Source: Corynebacterium provencense (GTDB lineage Bacteria; Actinomycetota; Actinomycetes; Mycobacteriales; Mycobacteriaceae). Taken from it: 64,000 bases of DNA. Below are positions 27,081-36,799 of the stretch, in pieces. Location of the stretch: positions 1,343,114 through 1,407,113 of the forward strand of contig LT160593.1 in assembly GCA_900049755.1 (NCBI GenBank), written 5' to 3'. Position 1 is the stretch's first letter; each line of letters starts with the position of its first letter. The notes under the pieces are model-generated. The model saw only the letters and a program-made list of their open reading frames with translations, was not told where the DNA came from and did not search any database. Position numbers and translations under genes: made by a program.

Positions 27081-28241
27081 TCAGTACCTGGCGGCGCCGG
27101 CGAACGGCATACTGTCCACGCTGACCACCTGGACCGGGATCCCGTAGTCGGAGGCGTGCACGATCTGGCCGTCACCGATGTACATTCCCACGTGGCTGAC
27201 CCCGGAGTAGTAGCCGACGATGTCCCCTGGCTGCAGCTGGTCCCTGGACACCGGAGTACCGCCGGAGATCTGGGCGCCTGAGGTGCGCGGGATGGTCTTG
27301 CCGATCTGCTGGTAGGCCCAGTACATCAGGCCGGAACAGTCGAAGGCGTCCGGTCCTGCGGCACCCCACGAGTACGGGGCACCCAGTTTGCTCAGGGCGG
27401 CGGCGACGACCCCGTCCGAGACCGGGGACGCTTCCACGCTCTGGAGAATCTGGGGGACGTCAACCTGGATCGGCCCGTTACGGTCGATCCACCGCTGCTT
27501 CTGGTCCGGTGACATGTTGTTCACGGCAGTGGCGATCTGGTCCTTGAGCGTGTCGAGCTCTGCCGTGCGGGCGTCCAGCTCGCGCTGCTGCCGGGCAGCT
27601 TCAGCCAACCGGAAGTCGGCCGTCGCCTTGGTGCGCAGCGCCAGGGAGCGGGAGGACGCCGCGCTGCGGAGAGATTCCTCGAGTTCCGTGACCTTCGCCG
27701 TACGACTGGCGCTCAGCGCACTGCTGTAGGCCCGCCTGTCGATGGCGTCCTGTGGGCTGGAGGCACCCACGGTGGCCGTGACCGGGTCTACAGTCGCACC
27801 CCGGTACAGCGAGCGGGAGAGGTCGGTGACCGGCCCCTGCGCCTCCTTCGCCCGGGCGGCCGCGGCATCAGCCTCGGCGGTGTACCTGTCCACGACCTCT
27901 CTGGCACGGTCCGACAGGGCCCTGGCCTCTTCCAGAGCGGCAGCATTCTCAACCACACGGTCACTTGTCGCCTCGGCCTGCCTGGAGACCTCGTCCAGAC
28001 GCTCCAGCAGCCCGTCAGCGTCGGCGGGCAGGGCCGACGTGTCGACCGGCGAGGACGCCGGATCTTCGGCTGTCGTGGCCGGGGCAGGGTCCGCATGGGC
28101 GATCTGCCCGCCACCGGTCACGCTCACACCCGCAACCACCGCACCCAGGGTGAGGCTGATGCCGGCGACTGCGCGGCCGGCGCCGGCCGTGTGAAACCTC
28201 GTGGTGCCTGCCCGGTGCCGGGCACTAGGACGATTGATCAC
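27081..28241 (-). CDS. Secreted NlpC/P60 peptidoglycan endopeptidase (RipC-like)
   Basis: Secreted D,L-endopeptidase cleaving stem peptides. 386 residues from GTG 28241: basic N-terminus, a signal helix (GRAVAGISLTLGAVVAGVSV) with a likely AHA cleavage site, a long coiled coil (about 60-250, heptad-rich Ala/Glu/Arg), then the NlpC/P60 domain. Catalytic Cys is in DAFDCSGLMYWAYQ, and the His in SHVGMYIGDGQIVH. The C-terminal position of the domain and the coiled coil match RipC/Rv2190c, which FtsEX regulates. GAGAGG about 12 nt upstream favours GTG 28241; ATG 28280 adds 13 residues. Confidence 0.88.
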   Translation of the reverse strand: MINRPSARHRAGTTRFHTAGAGRAVAGISLTLGAVVAGVSVTGGGQIAHADPAPATTAEDPASSPVDTSALPADADGLLERLDEVSRQAEATSDRVVENAAALEEARALSDRAREVVDRYTAEADAAAARAKEAQGPVTDLSRSLYRGATVDPVTATVGASSPQDAIDRRAYSSALSASRTAKVTELEESLRSAASSRSLALRTKATADFRLAEAARQQRELDARTAELDTLKDQIATAVNNMSPDQKQRWIDRNGPIQVDVPQILQSVEASPVSDGVVAAALSKLGAPYSWGAAGPDAFDCSGLMYWAYQQIGKTIPRTSGAQISGGTPVSRDQLQPGDIVGYYSGVSHVGMYIGDGQIVHASDYGIPVQVVSVDSMPFAGAARY

Positions 28242-28349
28242 TGTTGAACAAACCTCTCGGACACAGTCGTTGAATTCCATCAGACATACTGCCACAGGGT
28301 CACGGCGAACCCTCAACGACCCACACACCCTGTGACTGGTGTGAAATTT

Positions 28350-28360
28350 GTGATTATCAC
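28350..28360. promoter_or_regulatory. Palindrome GTGATTATCAC upstream of the RipC-like gene
   Basis: A perfect 11-bp palindrome about 110 bp before GTG 28241, preceded by a TGTGA-rich stretch. It could be an operator. It does not fit the 16-bp GlxR consensus, so no regulator is named. Confidence 0.3.
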
Positions 28361-28372
28361 CCGGATACGGGC

Positions 28373-28409
28373 CGGGCCGACACCCCTGTCACCAGGTGGA
28401 GTCGGCCCG
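28373..28409 (-). terminator. Terminator-like hairpin after the second NlpC/P60 gene
   Basis: CGGGCCGAC (28373-28381) pairs with GTCGGCCCG (28401-28409) around a 19-nt loop, 43 bp beyond the stop codon on the minus strand. No strong T-run. Confidence 0.5.
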
Positions 28410-28452
28410 AGCACTCGTCAGCACTGAAGATGTACCGGCGAAGGAGATGCCT

Positions 28453-29091
28453 CTAGAACCTCACCGCATTGTTGATCGGCATGTAGTCCATGGAGGTCAC
28501 CTTCACAACATCACCTTCGGTGGGAGCATGGACCACCTGGTTGTCGCCGATGTAGATACCCACGTGAGAAGCACCGGAGTAGAAGGAGATGATGTCGCCG
28601 ACCTGCAGCGCATTCAGCGGCACCGGGGTTCCGGATGACGCCTGTGCCCCTGAGGTGCGGGGGATGGACTTGCCGACCTGGGAGTAGGCCCAGGAGGTCA
28701 GCCCGGAGCAGTCGAAGGCGTCAGGCCCGGTCGCTCCCCATGCATAGGGGGAACCCTGCTTGGACAGTGCAGCATCCGCGATCCTCTGCCCCTCGGAGAC
28801 GACGGGGGCAGGCGCGGCGTAGGCGACCGCACCGGAAGCCGGCGCAGCGTAGGAACCGGCGGCGGCGACGGCGGAATCGACGTAAGGCTGGGCCGCAGCG
28901 ATCAGTTCGTCGGGGACGTCCACCGAGTAGTCGGTGCCCGGAACCTGGACGGGGGCGGCCTGGGCGGTCGCAGGCAGTGCGGGGGCGGCCTGGGCGGTCG
29001 CAGGCAGTGCCACGACGGCGCCGACGCCGATCGCGGCCGCGGCCACGATGTTGCGCCGGGAGGAGCCGTTCTTGAAACTGTGCATACCCAT
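28453..29091 (-). CDS. nlpC: Secreted NlpC/P60 peptidoglycan hydrolase
   Basis: Short secreted NlpC/P60 hydrolase equivalent to C. glutamicum cg2402, as I recall the gene order. 212 residues: basic n-region (HSFKNGSSRR), hydrophobic signal helix, a ~70-residue Ala-rich linker, and an NlpC/P60 domain with catalytic Cys in DAFDCSGLTSWAYS and His in SHVGIYIGDNQVVH. The signal-peptide cleavage region ALPATAQAAP is duplicated by a 30-bp tandem repeat. GAAAGG about 12 nt upstream supports ATG 29091. A direct repeat resembling an MtrA site lies upstream. Confidence 0.9.
   Translation of the reverse strand: MGMHSFKNGSSRRNIVAAAAIGVGAVVALPATAQAAPALPATAQAAPVQVPGTDYSVDVPDELIAAAQPYVDSAVAAAGSYAAPASGAVAYAAPAPVVSEGQRIADAALSKQGSPYAWGATGPDAFDCSGLTSWAYSQVGKSIPRTSGAQASSGTPVPLNALQVGDIISFYSGASHVGIYIGDNQVVHAPTEGDVVKVTSMDYMPINNAVRF
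28951..29010. repeat. Perfect 30-bp tandem duplication at the NlpC signal-peptide cleavage site
   Basis: 28951-28980 and 28981-29010 are identical, each beginning GGGGGCGGCCTGGGCGG. In frame, they encode ALPATAQAAP twice, giving two possible signal-peptidase sites. Confidence 0.95.
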
Positions 29092-29461
29092 AAGGAAGAA
29101 AAGCCTTTCGAGATCGTTGTGGGGACGCGATATCACCGGCGCCCCTCAAGGTCACGAGAAGATTACGAAACGATCACGCTTCGTGTCCAGTGCTGCAGCC
29201 GAGAATCTTCTCCGCCGTGGCCGTTACCGGACCGTGACGCATTGCGCCGCGCCGACACGCCACCCCTCGCCCCCCTGCCGGAGTAACGATTAGATAACGC
29301 TCTCACCTGCCAAAATACTGAGAGTCGCGCCGGCGCCACACTACTGCATGGTCAACCGGACCATGGCACACCACCACCATCTGTGATCCTCGACACATTC
29401 GAACAGTTACGGGGTACAACAGGGGGTGACCTGTCCGGTCCGGTGCCTAGCATGGAGCAGC
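29092..29461. promoter_or_regulatory. Divergent regulatory region between nlpC and the exonuclease gene
   Basis: 370 bp without a gene. It holds TAACG at 29284-29288 and 29295-29299 (an 11-nt direct repeat, like OmpR-family/MtrA sites); an inverted repeat CATGGTC-aaccg-GACCATG at 29347-29365; and TAGCAT at 29448-29453, the likely -10 of the exonuclease gene. Confidence 0.5.
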
Positions 29462-30049
29462 ATGACATCAGTCCGGCACGGGGAGTACCACGAACCAGTG
29501 GATTCCATTTTTCTCCAGGAGCAGCTGCGCCGGACCTTGACCAACTGTGTGGTTATCGACTGCGAGACCACCGGTCTCGACCCGGCAGAAGATGTCCTCA
29601 TCGAAATCGCGGCTCTCCGCGTCCGCAACGGCTGCGCCGTCGCTGTGTTCCACCGCATGGTCAGTCCGTCTCGCCCTGTGCCCGCGGTGGTGACAGGATT
29701 GACAGGCATATCCGAGGACGATCTGCAGTCCGGCGAGGACCGGGCAGAGGCTGTCAGGGATCTCACCGGTTTTCTCCAGGATGTTCCTCTGGTGGGGCAC
29801 AACATCGCCTTCGATCTCGCATTCCTCCGCGCAGCGTGCTCCCACCTGGCATTCGATCCACCGGAAACTCTCTGTACCGCTGACACCGCCCGTCGCCTCG
29901 TCCCGCGTTCCCGGGTGGGCCGCTACAGGCTGTCCACGTTGTCACAGGTCTTCGAGCTTGCTCACAGGCCCACCCACAGGGCTGTCCACGACGTCCGGGC
30001 CACACTGGATCTGCTCCGCATGCTCAGCGTGATACCTGCCGACGACTGA
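29462..30049 (+). CDS. DnaQ-like 3'-5' exonuclease
   Basis: DEDDh exonuclease of the DNA polymerase III epsilon family. 195 residues with Exo I VVIDCETTGLDP (Asp and Glu metal ligands), Exo II VGHNIAFDLAFL (Asp), and Exo III HRAVHDVRATLDL (His-Asp). No polymerase-binding or BRCT domain is fused, so it may be an accessory proofreading or repair nuclease rather than the replicative epsilon subunit. ATG 29462 is 8 nt after TAGCAT (leaderless), with GGAG also present. A strong hairpin separates it from convergent qcrB. Confidence 0.87.
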   Translation: MTSVRHGEYHEPVDSIFLQEQLRRTLTNCVVIDCETTGLDPAEDVLIEIAALRVRNGCAVAVFHRMVSPSRPVPAVVTGLTGISEDDLQSGEDRAEAVRDLTGFLQDVPLVGHNIAFDLAFLRAACSHLAFDPPETLCTADTARRLVPRSRVGRYRLSTLSQVFELAHRPTHRAVHDVRATLDLLRMLSVIPADD

Positions 30050-30098
30050 GCGTCTGTCTCGCGCCCCCGCCACACCCGACTCTCCCTCACACCGGACT

Positions 30099-30142
30099 GA
30101 AGGGCCCCGCACAGCCTCAGGTGAGACTGTGCGGGGCCCTTC
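30099..30142. terminator. Bidirectional terminator between the exonuclease gene and qcrB
   Basis: A perfect 16-bp stem pairs 30099-30114 (GAAGGGCCCCGCACAG) with 30127-30142 (CTGTGCGGGGCCCTTC) around a 12-nt loop, in the gap between two convergent stop codons. Confidence 0.8.
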
Positions 30143-30180
30143 ACGTGACGTGTCGTCAGTCAGATGACGGTATCAGGAGA

Positions 30181-31827
30181 CTACGGGTTCGCGTGGCCTT
30201 CGTTCTCGAGTGCCTTACGGTTGGCATCGTTGAGACGCCTGAGCATCTCGATCTTCTCGTGCTCGTTGGCCTCTTCGATCTCGGAGACCTTCTGGACGAT
30301 GTCCTCCGGGTCCGGGCGGAAGAACCCGCCACGGCCCGGCTGTCCGGCAAGGCCGAGTTCGTTGAGCTTCTTCGGCACCTGGGCACCGGCGTACTCCAGC
30401 GGAACAGGATGACCGTGGTCGTCGACCGGTCCGAGCGGCTGATGGACTTCGATGAAACCGCCGTTCGGCAGCTGACGGATCGTACCGGTCTCGATACCGT
30501 GTTCCAGGACCGCTCTGTCGGACCTCTGAAGGCCGAGGCAGATGCGGTAAGTCACGAAGTAGGCGATCGGTGGCAGCAGCAGGAAGCCCAGCCGTCCGAT
30601 CCAGGTCATCGCGTTCAGTGAGATCTGGAAGTGGAGAGCGAACAGGTCGTTTCCGCCGGACAGCGTCAGAATGAAGTACGCGGTCAGGGCCATGACGCCC
30701 AACGAGGTACGGACCGGCACATCCCGGGGCCGCTGCAGAAGATTGTGGTGAGCAGTGTCCTTGGTGAAGTGCTGCTCGATCCAGGGGTAGGTGAACAACA
30801 GAACCAGAAGGACACCCAGCAGGACGGCAACCCAGAACACACCCGGAATCGTGTAGTTACCCAGGTAGAGTTCCCAGGCCGGCATGATGCGGGCAGCACC
30901 GTCAGTCCACAGCATGTAGATGTCAGGCTGAGATCCTGCGGAGACCTGCGACGGATTGTAGGGGCCCAGGTTCCAGATGGAGTTGATCTGGAAGAGACCT
31001 GCGATCAGTGCGATGACGCCGAACGTGATGATGCCGTACGCCGCAGAGTGGACGATGAACACCGGAAGGATCCGCACACCGACAACGTTGCGCTCGGTAC
31101 GCCCGGCCCCCGGGAACTGGGTGTGCTTCTGGTACCAGACCAGGGCCAGGTGCGCTGCGATGAGCGCGAGCAGAATGGCGGGGATCAGCAGCACGTGGGC
31201 AATGTACAGGCGAGGAATGATGATGTCACCCGGGAAGTCACCGGCAAACATGATCCAGTGGAGCCAGGTACCGATGATCGGAAGGCTGACCACGATGGCG
31301 GACATGATGCGCAGACCCACGCCGGACAGCAGATCGTCCGGGAGGGAGTAACCCATGAAGCCTTCAGCCACGGATAGCAGAAGTAGTACACAGCCGATGA
31401 CCCAGTTCGCCTCACGCGGCTTACGGAAAGCTCCGGTGAAGAAGATGCGCAGCATGTGCACGATGATGGAGATCGCGAACAGCAGCGCAGCCCAGTGGTG
31501 GACCTGGCGGATGAAGAGACCCCCGCGGACCTCAAAAGAAAGGTTCAGCGCTGTCTCGTACGCCTTCGACATTTCCACGCCGTTGAGCGGAGCATAGGCA
31601 CCGTCGTAGATCACCTTCGACAGGGAGGGATCGAAGAACAGTGTCAGGTAGACACCTGACAGAAGCAGAATGACAAACGAGTAGAGGGCGATCTCGCCGA
31701 GCATGAACGACCAGTGGCTCGGGAAAACCTTGTTGATCTGCCTGCGGATACCGGCGGCCATCGTGTACCGCTGGTCCATGTTGTCGGCGGCATGCGCCAG
31801 ACGGGACGGTTTGGTTGATGTGCTCAT
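30181..31827 (-). CDS. qcrB: Cytochrome bc1 complex cytochrome b subunit QcrB
   Basis: Membrane diheme cytochrome b, oxidising menaquinol in the actinobacterial bc1-aa3 supercomplex. 548 residues with about nine helices. Heme-ligand histidines are seen in [23 protein letters not shown] (split here across two hemes) and in [25 protein letters not shown]. The PEWYF-type Q-site motif appears as PAWELYLG, as in other corynebacteria. A ~120-residue cytoplasmic C-terminal extension is typical of actinobacterial QcrB. The start overlaps qcrA by 4 nt. Confidence 0.97.
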   Translation of the reverse strand: MSTSTKPSRLAHAADNMDQRYTMAAGIRRQINKVFPSHWSFMLGEIALYSFVILLLSGVYLTLFFDPSLSKVIYDGAYAPLNGVEMSKAYETALNLSFEVRGGLFIRQVHHWAALLFAISIIVHMLRIFFTGAFRKPREANWVIGCVLLLLSVAEGFMGYSLPDDLLSGVGLRIMSAIVVSLPIIGTWLHWIMFAGDFPGDIIIPRLYIAHVLLIPAILLALIAAHLALVWYQKHTQFPGAGRTERNVVGVRILPVFIVHSAAYGIITFGVIALIAGLFQINSIWNLGPYNPSQVSAGSQPDIYMLWTDGAARIMPAWELYLGNYTIPGVFWVAVLLGVLLVLLFTYPWIEQHFTKDTAHHNLLQRPRDVPVRTSLGVMALTAYFILTLSGGNDLFALHFQISLNAMTWIGRLGFLLLPPIAYFVTYRICLGLQRSDRAVLEHGIETGTIRQLPNGGFIEVHQPLGPVDDHGHPVPLEYAGAQVPKKLNELGLAGQPGRGGFFRPDPEDIVQKVSEIEEANEHEKIEMLRRLNDANRKALENEGHANP

Positions 31828-33029
31828 GACTTACGCTCCCAGAATGCCGGGCCGACCGGCTCGATGAAGTTCCCCTTGGCGTAGAGGTAACCTTCACTGT
31901 CCACGGAAATGGGCAGCTCAGGCAGCGCGCGGGCCGCAGGGCCGAAGACAGGCTTACCCCAGTGCAGTGCGTCGAACTGGGACTGATGACACGGGCAGAG
32001 AATACGGTTGGTCTGCTGCTCGTACAGTGAGGTCGGGCAGCCGATGTGGGTGCAGATCTTCGAGTAGGCGTAGTAGTCGCCGTAGTGGAAGTCTTCCTGT
32101 CCCTCACGCTGGACGGCCTTCAACGCGTCCTCATGCCTCAGCCGGATCAGCATCACGGCATTCCTGGATCCGTGCACCGAGTGCATGTGCTCCTCATACA
32201 CGTCCCGGGTCGGGTCGTAGCGGTCACCGTCATTGACCATGTCTTCAGAAAGGGGGAACACCGTCTCCATACCGCCGGCATCGAGATCTTCGGGGCGGAC
32301 GCGTACGAGTCGGTTCACACCCTGCGTGCTGTAGTGCCCGTCGTGCTCCTCCGCAATCGCAGCGGTGTCCCGGCCGAGGTACACCTTGGTGTTCTGCTCG
32401 GTCAGGGTCCATCCTGTGGTCCACAGAGTTCCGTCTCCCTGAATACCCATCGCCTTGGGCTTCCAGGGGTTCTTGACGATACCGCCGAGCGGCAGGACCA
32501 CAGCAAGACCCATCAGGGCGGCACCGGTTCCGGCCAGGCCCATCATGACCTTGCGCCGTCCCAGAGTCGATGTCTTCCACGCGTCGTTCAGCAGCGCGGT
32601 GATGGTCTTCCGGTCAAGCTCGTCAGAGGGCCCGTCGTGACGGGTCTGGACCGAAATCTCCTCCGGAACGAACTTCTTCGAGAACTGGACTGCACCCACA
32701 CCGAGACTGATGATCGACAAGCCTGCGGTGACACCGAGCAGCGGAGTGTACAGGGTGTACATCCACAGCCCGTCCTCCTCGAGGTGCTTGTACTGCCAGG
32801 GCCAGAAGAGGTACACCGCAGCAAAGGCGATTCCGAAGACCACTGAGAGCGCGAACCAGATGTTGACGCCACGGGCCGCCCGCTTCTCCGCAGGGTCTCC
32901 CTCGACAGGGAAGCGCTCCTTGCGGTAGGCGACGGTCACGCCGTCGAGCTCGGTACCGAGGCGGGCGAGCTCTTCGTCGCTCATCGCCTTGATCTCGTCT
33001 TCCGTGTACTTGCTCTTGATCTCACTCAT
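31824..33029 (-). CDS. qcrA: Rieske iron-sulfur subunit QcrA
   Basis: Rieske protein of the bc1 complex, passing electrons from menaquinol to the diheme cytochrome. 401 residues with three transmembrane helices in the N-terminal half, as in actinobacteria (most bacteria have one). The [2Fe-2S] ligands lie in CTHIGC and CPCHQSQFD near residues 340-365. I start it at ATG 33029 ([16 protein letters not shown]), which overlaps the qcrC stop by 4 nt. Confidence 0.97.
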   Translation of the reverse strand: MSEIKSKYTEDEIKAMSDEELARLGTELDGVTVAYRKERFPVEGDPAEKRAARGVNIWFALSVVFGIAFAAVYLFWPWQYKHLEEDGLWMYTLYTPLLGVTAGLSIISLGVGAVQFSKKFVPEEISVQTRHDGPSDELDRKTITALLNDAWKTSTLGRRKVMMGLAGTGAALMGLAVVLPLGGIVKNPWKPKAMGIQGDGTLWTTGWTLTEQNTKVYLGRDTAAIAEEHDGHYSTQGVNRLVRVRPEDLDAGGMETVFPLSEDMVNDGDRYDPTRDVYEEHMHSVHGSRNAVMLIRLRHEDALKAVQREGQEDFHYGDYYAYSKICTHIGCPTSLYEQQTNRILCPCHQSQFDALHWGKPVFGPAARALPELPISVDSEGYLYAKGNFIEPVGPAFWERKS

Positions 33030-33934
33030 GACCGGGTTCCAATCCACATTGCACCGCCGATGAGCACGACGATGCCGACGATCCACATCAGCATGCCCTC
33101 GGTGACGGGGCCGGCACCGCCGAGACCGTAACCGCCCTGGGACGGGGTCTCCTTCGCGGACTTGATGTAGGCGATGATGTCCTTCTTCTCGTCCGCGGTG
33201 AGCTGACGGTCAGAGAACTTCGGCATGTTCTGGGGGCCCGTGAGCATGGCCTGGTAGATCTCCTGCTCATTGGCGTTGTCCAGCACCGGGGCATACTTAC
33301 CGCCGGAGAGAGCGCCACCACGACCGGTGAAGTTGTGGCACGAGGCGCAGTTCAGACGGAAGAGGTCGGAGCCACGGGCGACATCGCTCGGGTCGATCTT
33401 GCCGTCATCGTTGTTGGCTCCTCGCAGAGACTCCATCGCGACGGAGCCGTCTTCGTCCCGCACGATCCCCGGGCCGCCGCCGTTGGCGTTGACGTACGCT
33501 GCCAGAGCCAGAGTCTGCTGCTCGTTGAACCGGGCGTCCTTCCGCTCTGCCTGGGCTTCGTTCCGCTTCATCGGCATACGACCCGAGTGCACCTGGAAGT
33601 ACACCGCACCTTCACCGACACCGACCAGCGAGGGACCACGGTCCTTGACACCCTGGAGGTTGGCTCCGTGGCAGGTGATACAGGCAACCTCGTAGATTTC
33701 CTGACCCTGGTTGATCAGGGTTTCGGCGTCGACGTCGGCGGTCGCCTCCTGGGCATCCGGGGTCACGGCCTGGGCAATGAGTCCTGCACCGGACAGACCG
33801 AGCACGAGCGCGAGCGCTCCGGCCACGGTCCGGCGCAGCTTACGCCGGCTACGGCGCGTCCTGCGTGTTGTGGATGCCTCGGGCGAGCCGGTCACCGGCT
33901 GCTCCCCCTCGGTCATGCTGTGGTTGGTATCCAT
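33026..33934 (-). CDS. qcrC: Diheme cytochrome c subunit QcrC
   Basis: Membrane-anchored diheme cytochrome c1 equivalent that hands electrons straight to CtaC, replacing soluble cytochrome c. 302 residues: N-terminal transmembrane anchor (about 35-55), heme sites CITCH and CASCH, and a second transmembrane helix near the C-terminus ([19 protein letters not shown]). The order qcrC-qcrA-qcrB with 4-nt overlaps marks one operon. Confidence 0.97.
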   Translation of the reverse strand: MDTNHSMTEGEQPVTGSPEASTTRRTRRSRRKLRRTVAGALALVLGLSGAGLIAQAVTPDAQEATADVDAETLINQGQEIYEVACITCHGANLQGVKDRGPSLVGVGEGAVYFQVHSGRMPMKRNEAQAERKDARFNEQQTLALAAYVNANGGGPGIVRDEDGSVAMESLRGANNDDGKIDPSDVARGSDLFRLNCASCHNFTGRGGALSGGKYAPVLDNANEQEIYQAMLTGPQNMPKFSDRQLTADEKKDIIAYIKSAKETPSQGGYGLGGAGPVTEGMLMWIVGIVVLIGGAMWIGTRS

Positions 33935-34006
33935 CTTGTTCCCTTAACTCGTCATATGGAATGCGATGGGCTTAACGGCCGAGCGTCACACATCGGCCCG
34001 TTCGGC

Positions 34007-34618
34007 CTACTGGATGAAGTAAATCGTGATCCACAGGCCGATCCACACGACGTCGACGAAGTGCCAGTAGTAGGACACGACGACGGCTGCGGTGGCCTGC
34101 GCCGGAGTGAACTTCGACTTCACGGTGCGGATGAGCACCACGACGAAGGCCAGTACGCCGGCGAGGACGTGTGCACCGTGGAAGCCGGTGGTGATGTAGA
34201 ACACCGAGCCGTAGACGCTGCTCGCGATGGTTGTCCCCTCGTGCACCAGGTTCACGTACTCATAAGCCTGGCCCAACAGGAAGACGGCGCCCAACACGAC
34301 TGTCAGGGCGTACCACTTCCGGAGACCGAAGACGTCGCCCCGCTCAGCCGCGAAAACACCCCACTGTGCCGTGAAGGACGACGACACCAGGATCACGGTG
34401 ATGAGTAGTGCGAAAGGCACGTTCAGGTGCGTCGGGTGAGACGGCCAGTCACCACCCGAGTTCGCCTTCGACACGAAGTACATCGCGAAAAGTCCCGCGA
34501 AGAACATCAATTCCTGCGACAGGAACACAATCGTGCCGACGCTGACCATGTTCGGCCGGTTCAGCGTCGCAACACGTTGTGGTGCTGCCATACCTTGGTT
34601 TCCAACTGCGCTCGTCAC
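34007..34618 (-). CDS. ctaE: Cytochrome aa3 oxidase subunit III CtaE
   Basis: Five-helix subunit III of the aa3-type oxidase. 203 residues, with [31 protein letters not shown] and [19 protein letters not shown], all subunit III hallmarks. It leads the ctaE-qcrCAB cluster; the gap to qcrC is 72 bp. The start is GTG 34618 ([11 protein letters not shown]); CATACT lies 7 nt upstream, suggesting a leaderless transcript. The catalytic subunit gene ctaD is not in this window. Confidence 0.95.
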   Translation of the reverse strand: MTSAVGNQGMAAPQRVATLNRPNMVSVGTIVFLSQELMFFAGLFAMYFVSKANSGGDWPSHPTHLNVPFALLITVILVSSSFTAQWGVFAAERGDVFGLRKWYALTVVLGAVFLLGQAYEYVNLVHEGTTIASSVYGSVFYITTGFHGAHVLAGVLAFVVVLIRTVKSKFTPAQATAAVVVSYYWHFVDVVWIGLWITIYFIQ

Positions 34619-35083
34619 GTCATCAAGTATGTACTGTCATCACCGTGTAGTCGATTCGCGACCCCCCGTAAATCGGAGGTTCCTGAAAACCCGCAGGTCA
34701 ACGGACACCTGTTCCTGCGAGTTCACCACAAACGGGGTTAGACGGGAACTTTCCTGCCCCCATATCCGACGTAGTGGCATACCTGCAGGTGAGAGCTGTT
34801 TCCTTACCTGACCGCACACCCCGTCACCAACTCCGCGGAACCACCCCTCCCCCCTTATCGGGGGTGGTCCGAACACCCTTGTGTCCTGCCCCGGGCGGGT
34901 ATCCGCCGGGTCGTCGCGTCGGCTCACACCAATGCTAACCCGCGGACGCCGGAACACACCCACCGCCGCTCGCCGTACCCCCGATCGGACCCGGGAATAG
35001 ACTGGAGGAGCGCCGGTTGTCTCTCCGACCGGTTCTCTGGGCAGACGCCAGATCACAGAAACCCCGAAAGAAGAGGATCCCCT
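34619..35083. promoter_or_regulatory. Divergent region between ctaE and trpD
   Basis: 465 bp with no supported gene. Near ctaE, CATACT is a likely -10 on the minus strand. A hairpin with ACCACCCC/GGGGTGGT arms lies at about 34841-34870. For trpD, TAGACT at 34998-35003 is a good -10, leaving a leader of about 75 nt that contains a CCGGT/ACCGG hairpin and ends with AGAAGAGGA before the ATG. I see no Trp-rich leader peptide. Confidence 0.55.
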
Positions 35084-36181
35084 ATGTCGTCCCCGGCTCA
35101 CACACCGGACCACATTCCACCACTGGGGCAGGACAGCCTTCCCCCGAGCTACTTCACCTGGCCCGGAGTTCTTGACCGGATCGGTCGACGCGAAGAGCTC
35201 AGCGAATCCCAGGTTTCCTGGGCGGTCCGCGAGATCATGTCGGGCAGGGCGACAGACGCACAGATCGCAGCGTTCTCCTTCGGTATCCGGGTGAAAGGCA
35301 TCACCGCCGCAGAGCTCTCGTCAGCGGCGAGTACCATGCGGGAGTTCGCGACCCCTGTCGACTTCTCCGACATTCCCGAAGCCGTGGACATCGTCGGTAC
35401 CGGCGGGGACGGCCACCATACCGTCAACATTTCCACCATGGCGTCCTTCGTCGTGGCAGCCGCCGGTGTCACCGTCGTCAAGCACGGAAACCGCGCCGCC
35501 TCCTCGCTCTGCGGTGGTGCCGACGTGCTCGAGGCTCTGGGGCTGGATATCGAGCGCGATCCCGGCACCGTGCACGCTGACGCGTTGCGTACAAGGTTCG
35601 CGTTCATGTACGCGAAGACCTATCACCCGGCGATGCGTTTCGCCGGCCCCGTACGTTCGCAGTTGGGGGTTCCTACGATCTGGAACCTGCTGGGCCCCAT
35701 GACCAACCCCGCAACTCCGAAGTACGCGCTGGTGGGGTGCGCATTCCGGGACATGATGCCGATCATGGGAGGCGCCTTCGCCCACCAGGGCGTACGGGCC
35801 CTCATCGTCCGTGGCCTTGACGGCATGGACGAGATCAGTGTCAGTGCTCCGACCGAGGTCGTGACGGTGGACAGTACCGGCCGAACCGGCGAATTCACCG
35901 TCAATCCCCGCGCCTACGGCTTCGAAATCTACGACGAAGAAGCACTCCGCGGCGGAGACCCGGAATTCAACGCCGACATCGCACGCAGGCTCATGGCCGG
36001 CGAACTCGAGGGCGCGGTCAAGGATGCTGTCCTGATCAATGCGGCAGCGGCGCTCGCCGCCGTCAAGGGATGGGAGGACTCCGACCTGCACACCGTCCTC
36101 ACTGAACAGGTTGCAGTCGCCCGTGAGGCGCTGGAGTCCGGACGAGCAGAGCAGGCCATGCAGCTCGTCCTGTCCGCCTGA
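35084..36181 (+). CDS. trpD: Anthranilate phosphoribosyltransferase TrpD
   Basis: Transfers phosphoribose from PRPP to anthranilate in tryptophan synthesis. 365 residues: DIVGTGGDGHHTVNISTMASF (PRPP loop), KHGNRAASSLCGGADVLEALG, and a GPMTNPA segment; all metal- and PRPP-binding motifs are present. It lies inside the respiratory cluster, as in M. tuberculosis (Rv2192c), away from any trp operon. Nothing in the sequence shows whether another trpD exists elsewhere. The reading is intact. Confidence 0.95.
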   Translation: MSSPAHTPDHIPPLGQDSLPPSYFTWPGVLDRIGRREELSESQVSWAVREIMSGRATDAQIAAFSFGIRVKGITAAELSSAASTMREFATPVDFSDIPEAVDIVGTGGDGHHTVNISTMASFVVAAAGVTVVKHGNRAASSLCGGADVLEALGLDIERDPGTVHADALRTRFAFMYAKTYHPAMRFAGPVRSQLGVPTIWNLLGPMTNPATPKYALVGCAFRDMMPIMGGAFAHQGVRALIVRGLDGMDEISVSAPTEVVTVDSTGRTGEFTVNPRAYGFEIYDEEALRGGDPEFNADIARRLMAGELEGAVKDAVLINAAAALAAVKGWEDSDLHTVLTEQVAVAREALESGRAEQAMQLVLSA

Positions 36182-36284
36182 ATGACACTGCCGAGAGCTT
36201 CCGGAGGGAAATTCGCGGCTGACCGGGCGTCATCACCTCTCTGACGCCCCCGCAGCGGTCCTCGGTCTGCCGTGCTGTACAACA

Positions 36285-36317
36285 GCGGGCCCCACCTCGC
36301 TACGAGGTGGGGCCCGC
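36285..36317. terminator. Bidirectional terminator between trpD and ctaF
   Basis: A perfect 15-bp stem pairs GCGGGCCCCACCTCG (36285-36299) with CGAGGTGGGGCCCGC (36303-36317) around CTA, between two convergent stop codons. Confidence 0.8.
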
Positions 36318-36340
36318 CGGGCCTGTCGGACAGTGGAAAG

Positions 36341-36772
36341 TCAGTCTTTCTCCGGGGGCAGTCCGTACTGCAGGTTCAGCATCACGGTCGACCAGATCAG
36401 CATGACCGCTCCCATGAGGATCAGCCAGATGTGGAAGAACGCGATCCCGTACCCCATCAGCATGATCGCGAAAGCCATGAGGAAGGGCCATCCTGAGCTT
36501 GCGGAGAAGAACCCGAGGACTCCGGCGCCGTCCTCGATCTCTGCCTGCTCCCAGTCCTTGGGCTCAATGTCCGCCTTGTGGTTGGCAAGGTGGAAGTAGG
36601 CACCGAGGAAGAGGCACAGCAGTGTTGCGAGGACCAGGCCCGTTCCGCCCGCCCACTCGATACCCTGCTGATTACCGTTGTCGCTCAATTTCGCGGTCGC
36701 GAAAAAGTACAGCACTGTCATGACGACCAGGAACGCCGCCAGACCGTACATCAGTTTGGCTGTCTGCCGCAT
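36341..36772 (-). CDS. ctaF: Cytochrome aa3 oxidase subunit IV CtaF
   Basis: Actinobacterial subunit IV of the aa3 oxidase. 143 residues with four hydrophobic helices, starting MRQTAKLMYGLAAFLVVMTVLYFF and ending MLNLQYGLPPEKD; both ends are typical of the family. It follows ctaC by 27 bp and belongs to the same transcript. Confidence 0.94.
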   Translation of the reverse strand: MRQTAKLMYGLAAFLVVMTVLYFFATAKLSDNGNQQGIEWAGGTGLVLATLLCLFLGAYFHLANHKADIEPKDWEQAEIEDGAGVLGFFSASSGWPFLMAFAIMLMGYGIAFFHIWLILMGAVMLIWSTVMLNLQYGLPPEKD

Positions 36773-36799
36773 TGTTCTCTCCTTCGAGTTAACTGCCGC

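Noticed and set aside
28331..28360. GlxR site upstream of the RipC-like gene
   Set aside because: Several TGTGA half-sites but none in the correctly spaced palindrome; only the short GTGATTATCAC palindrome is retained.
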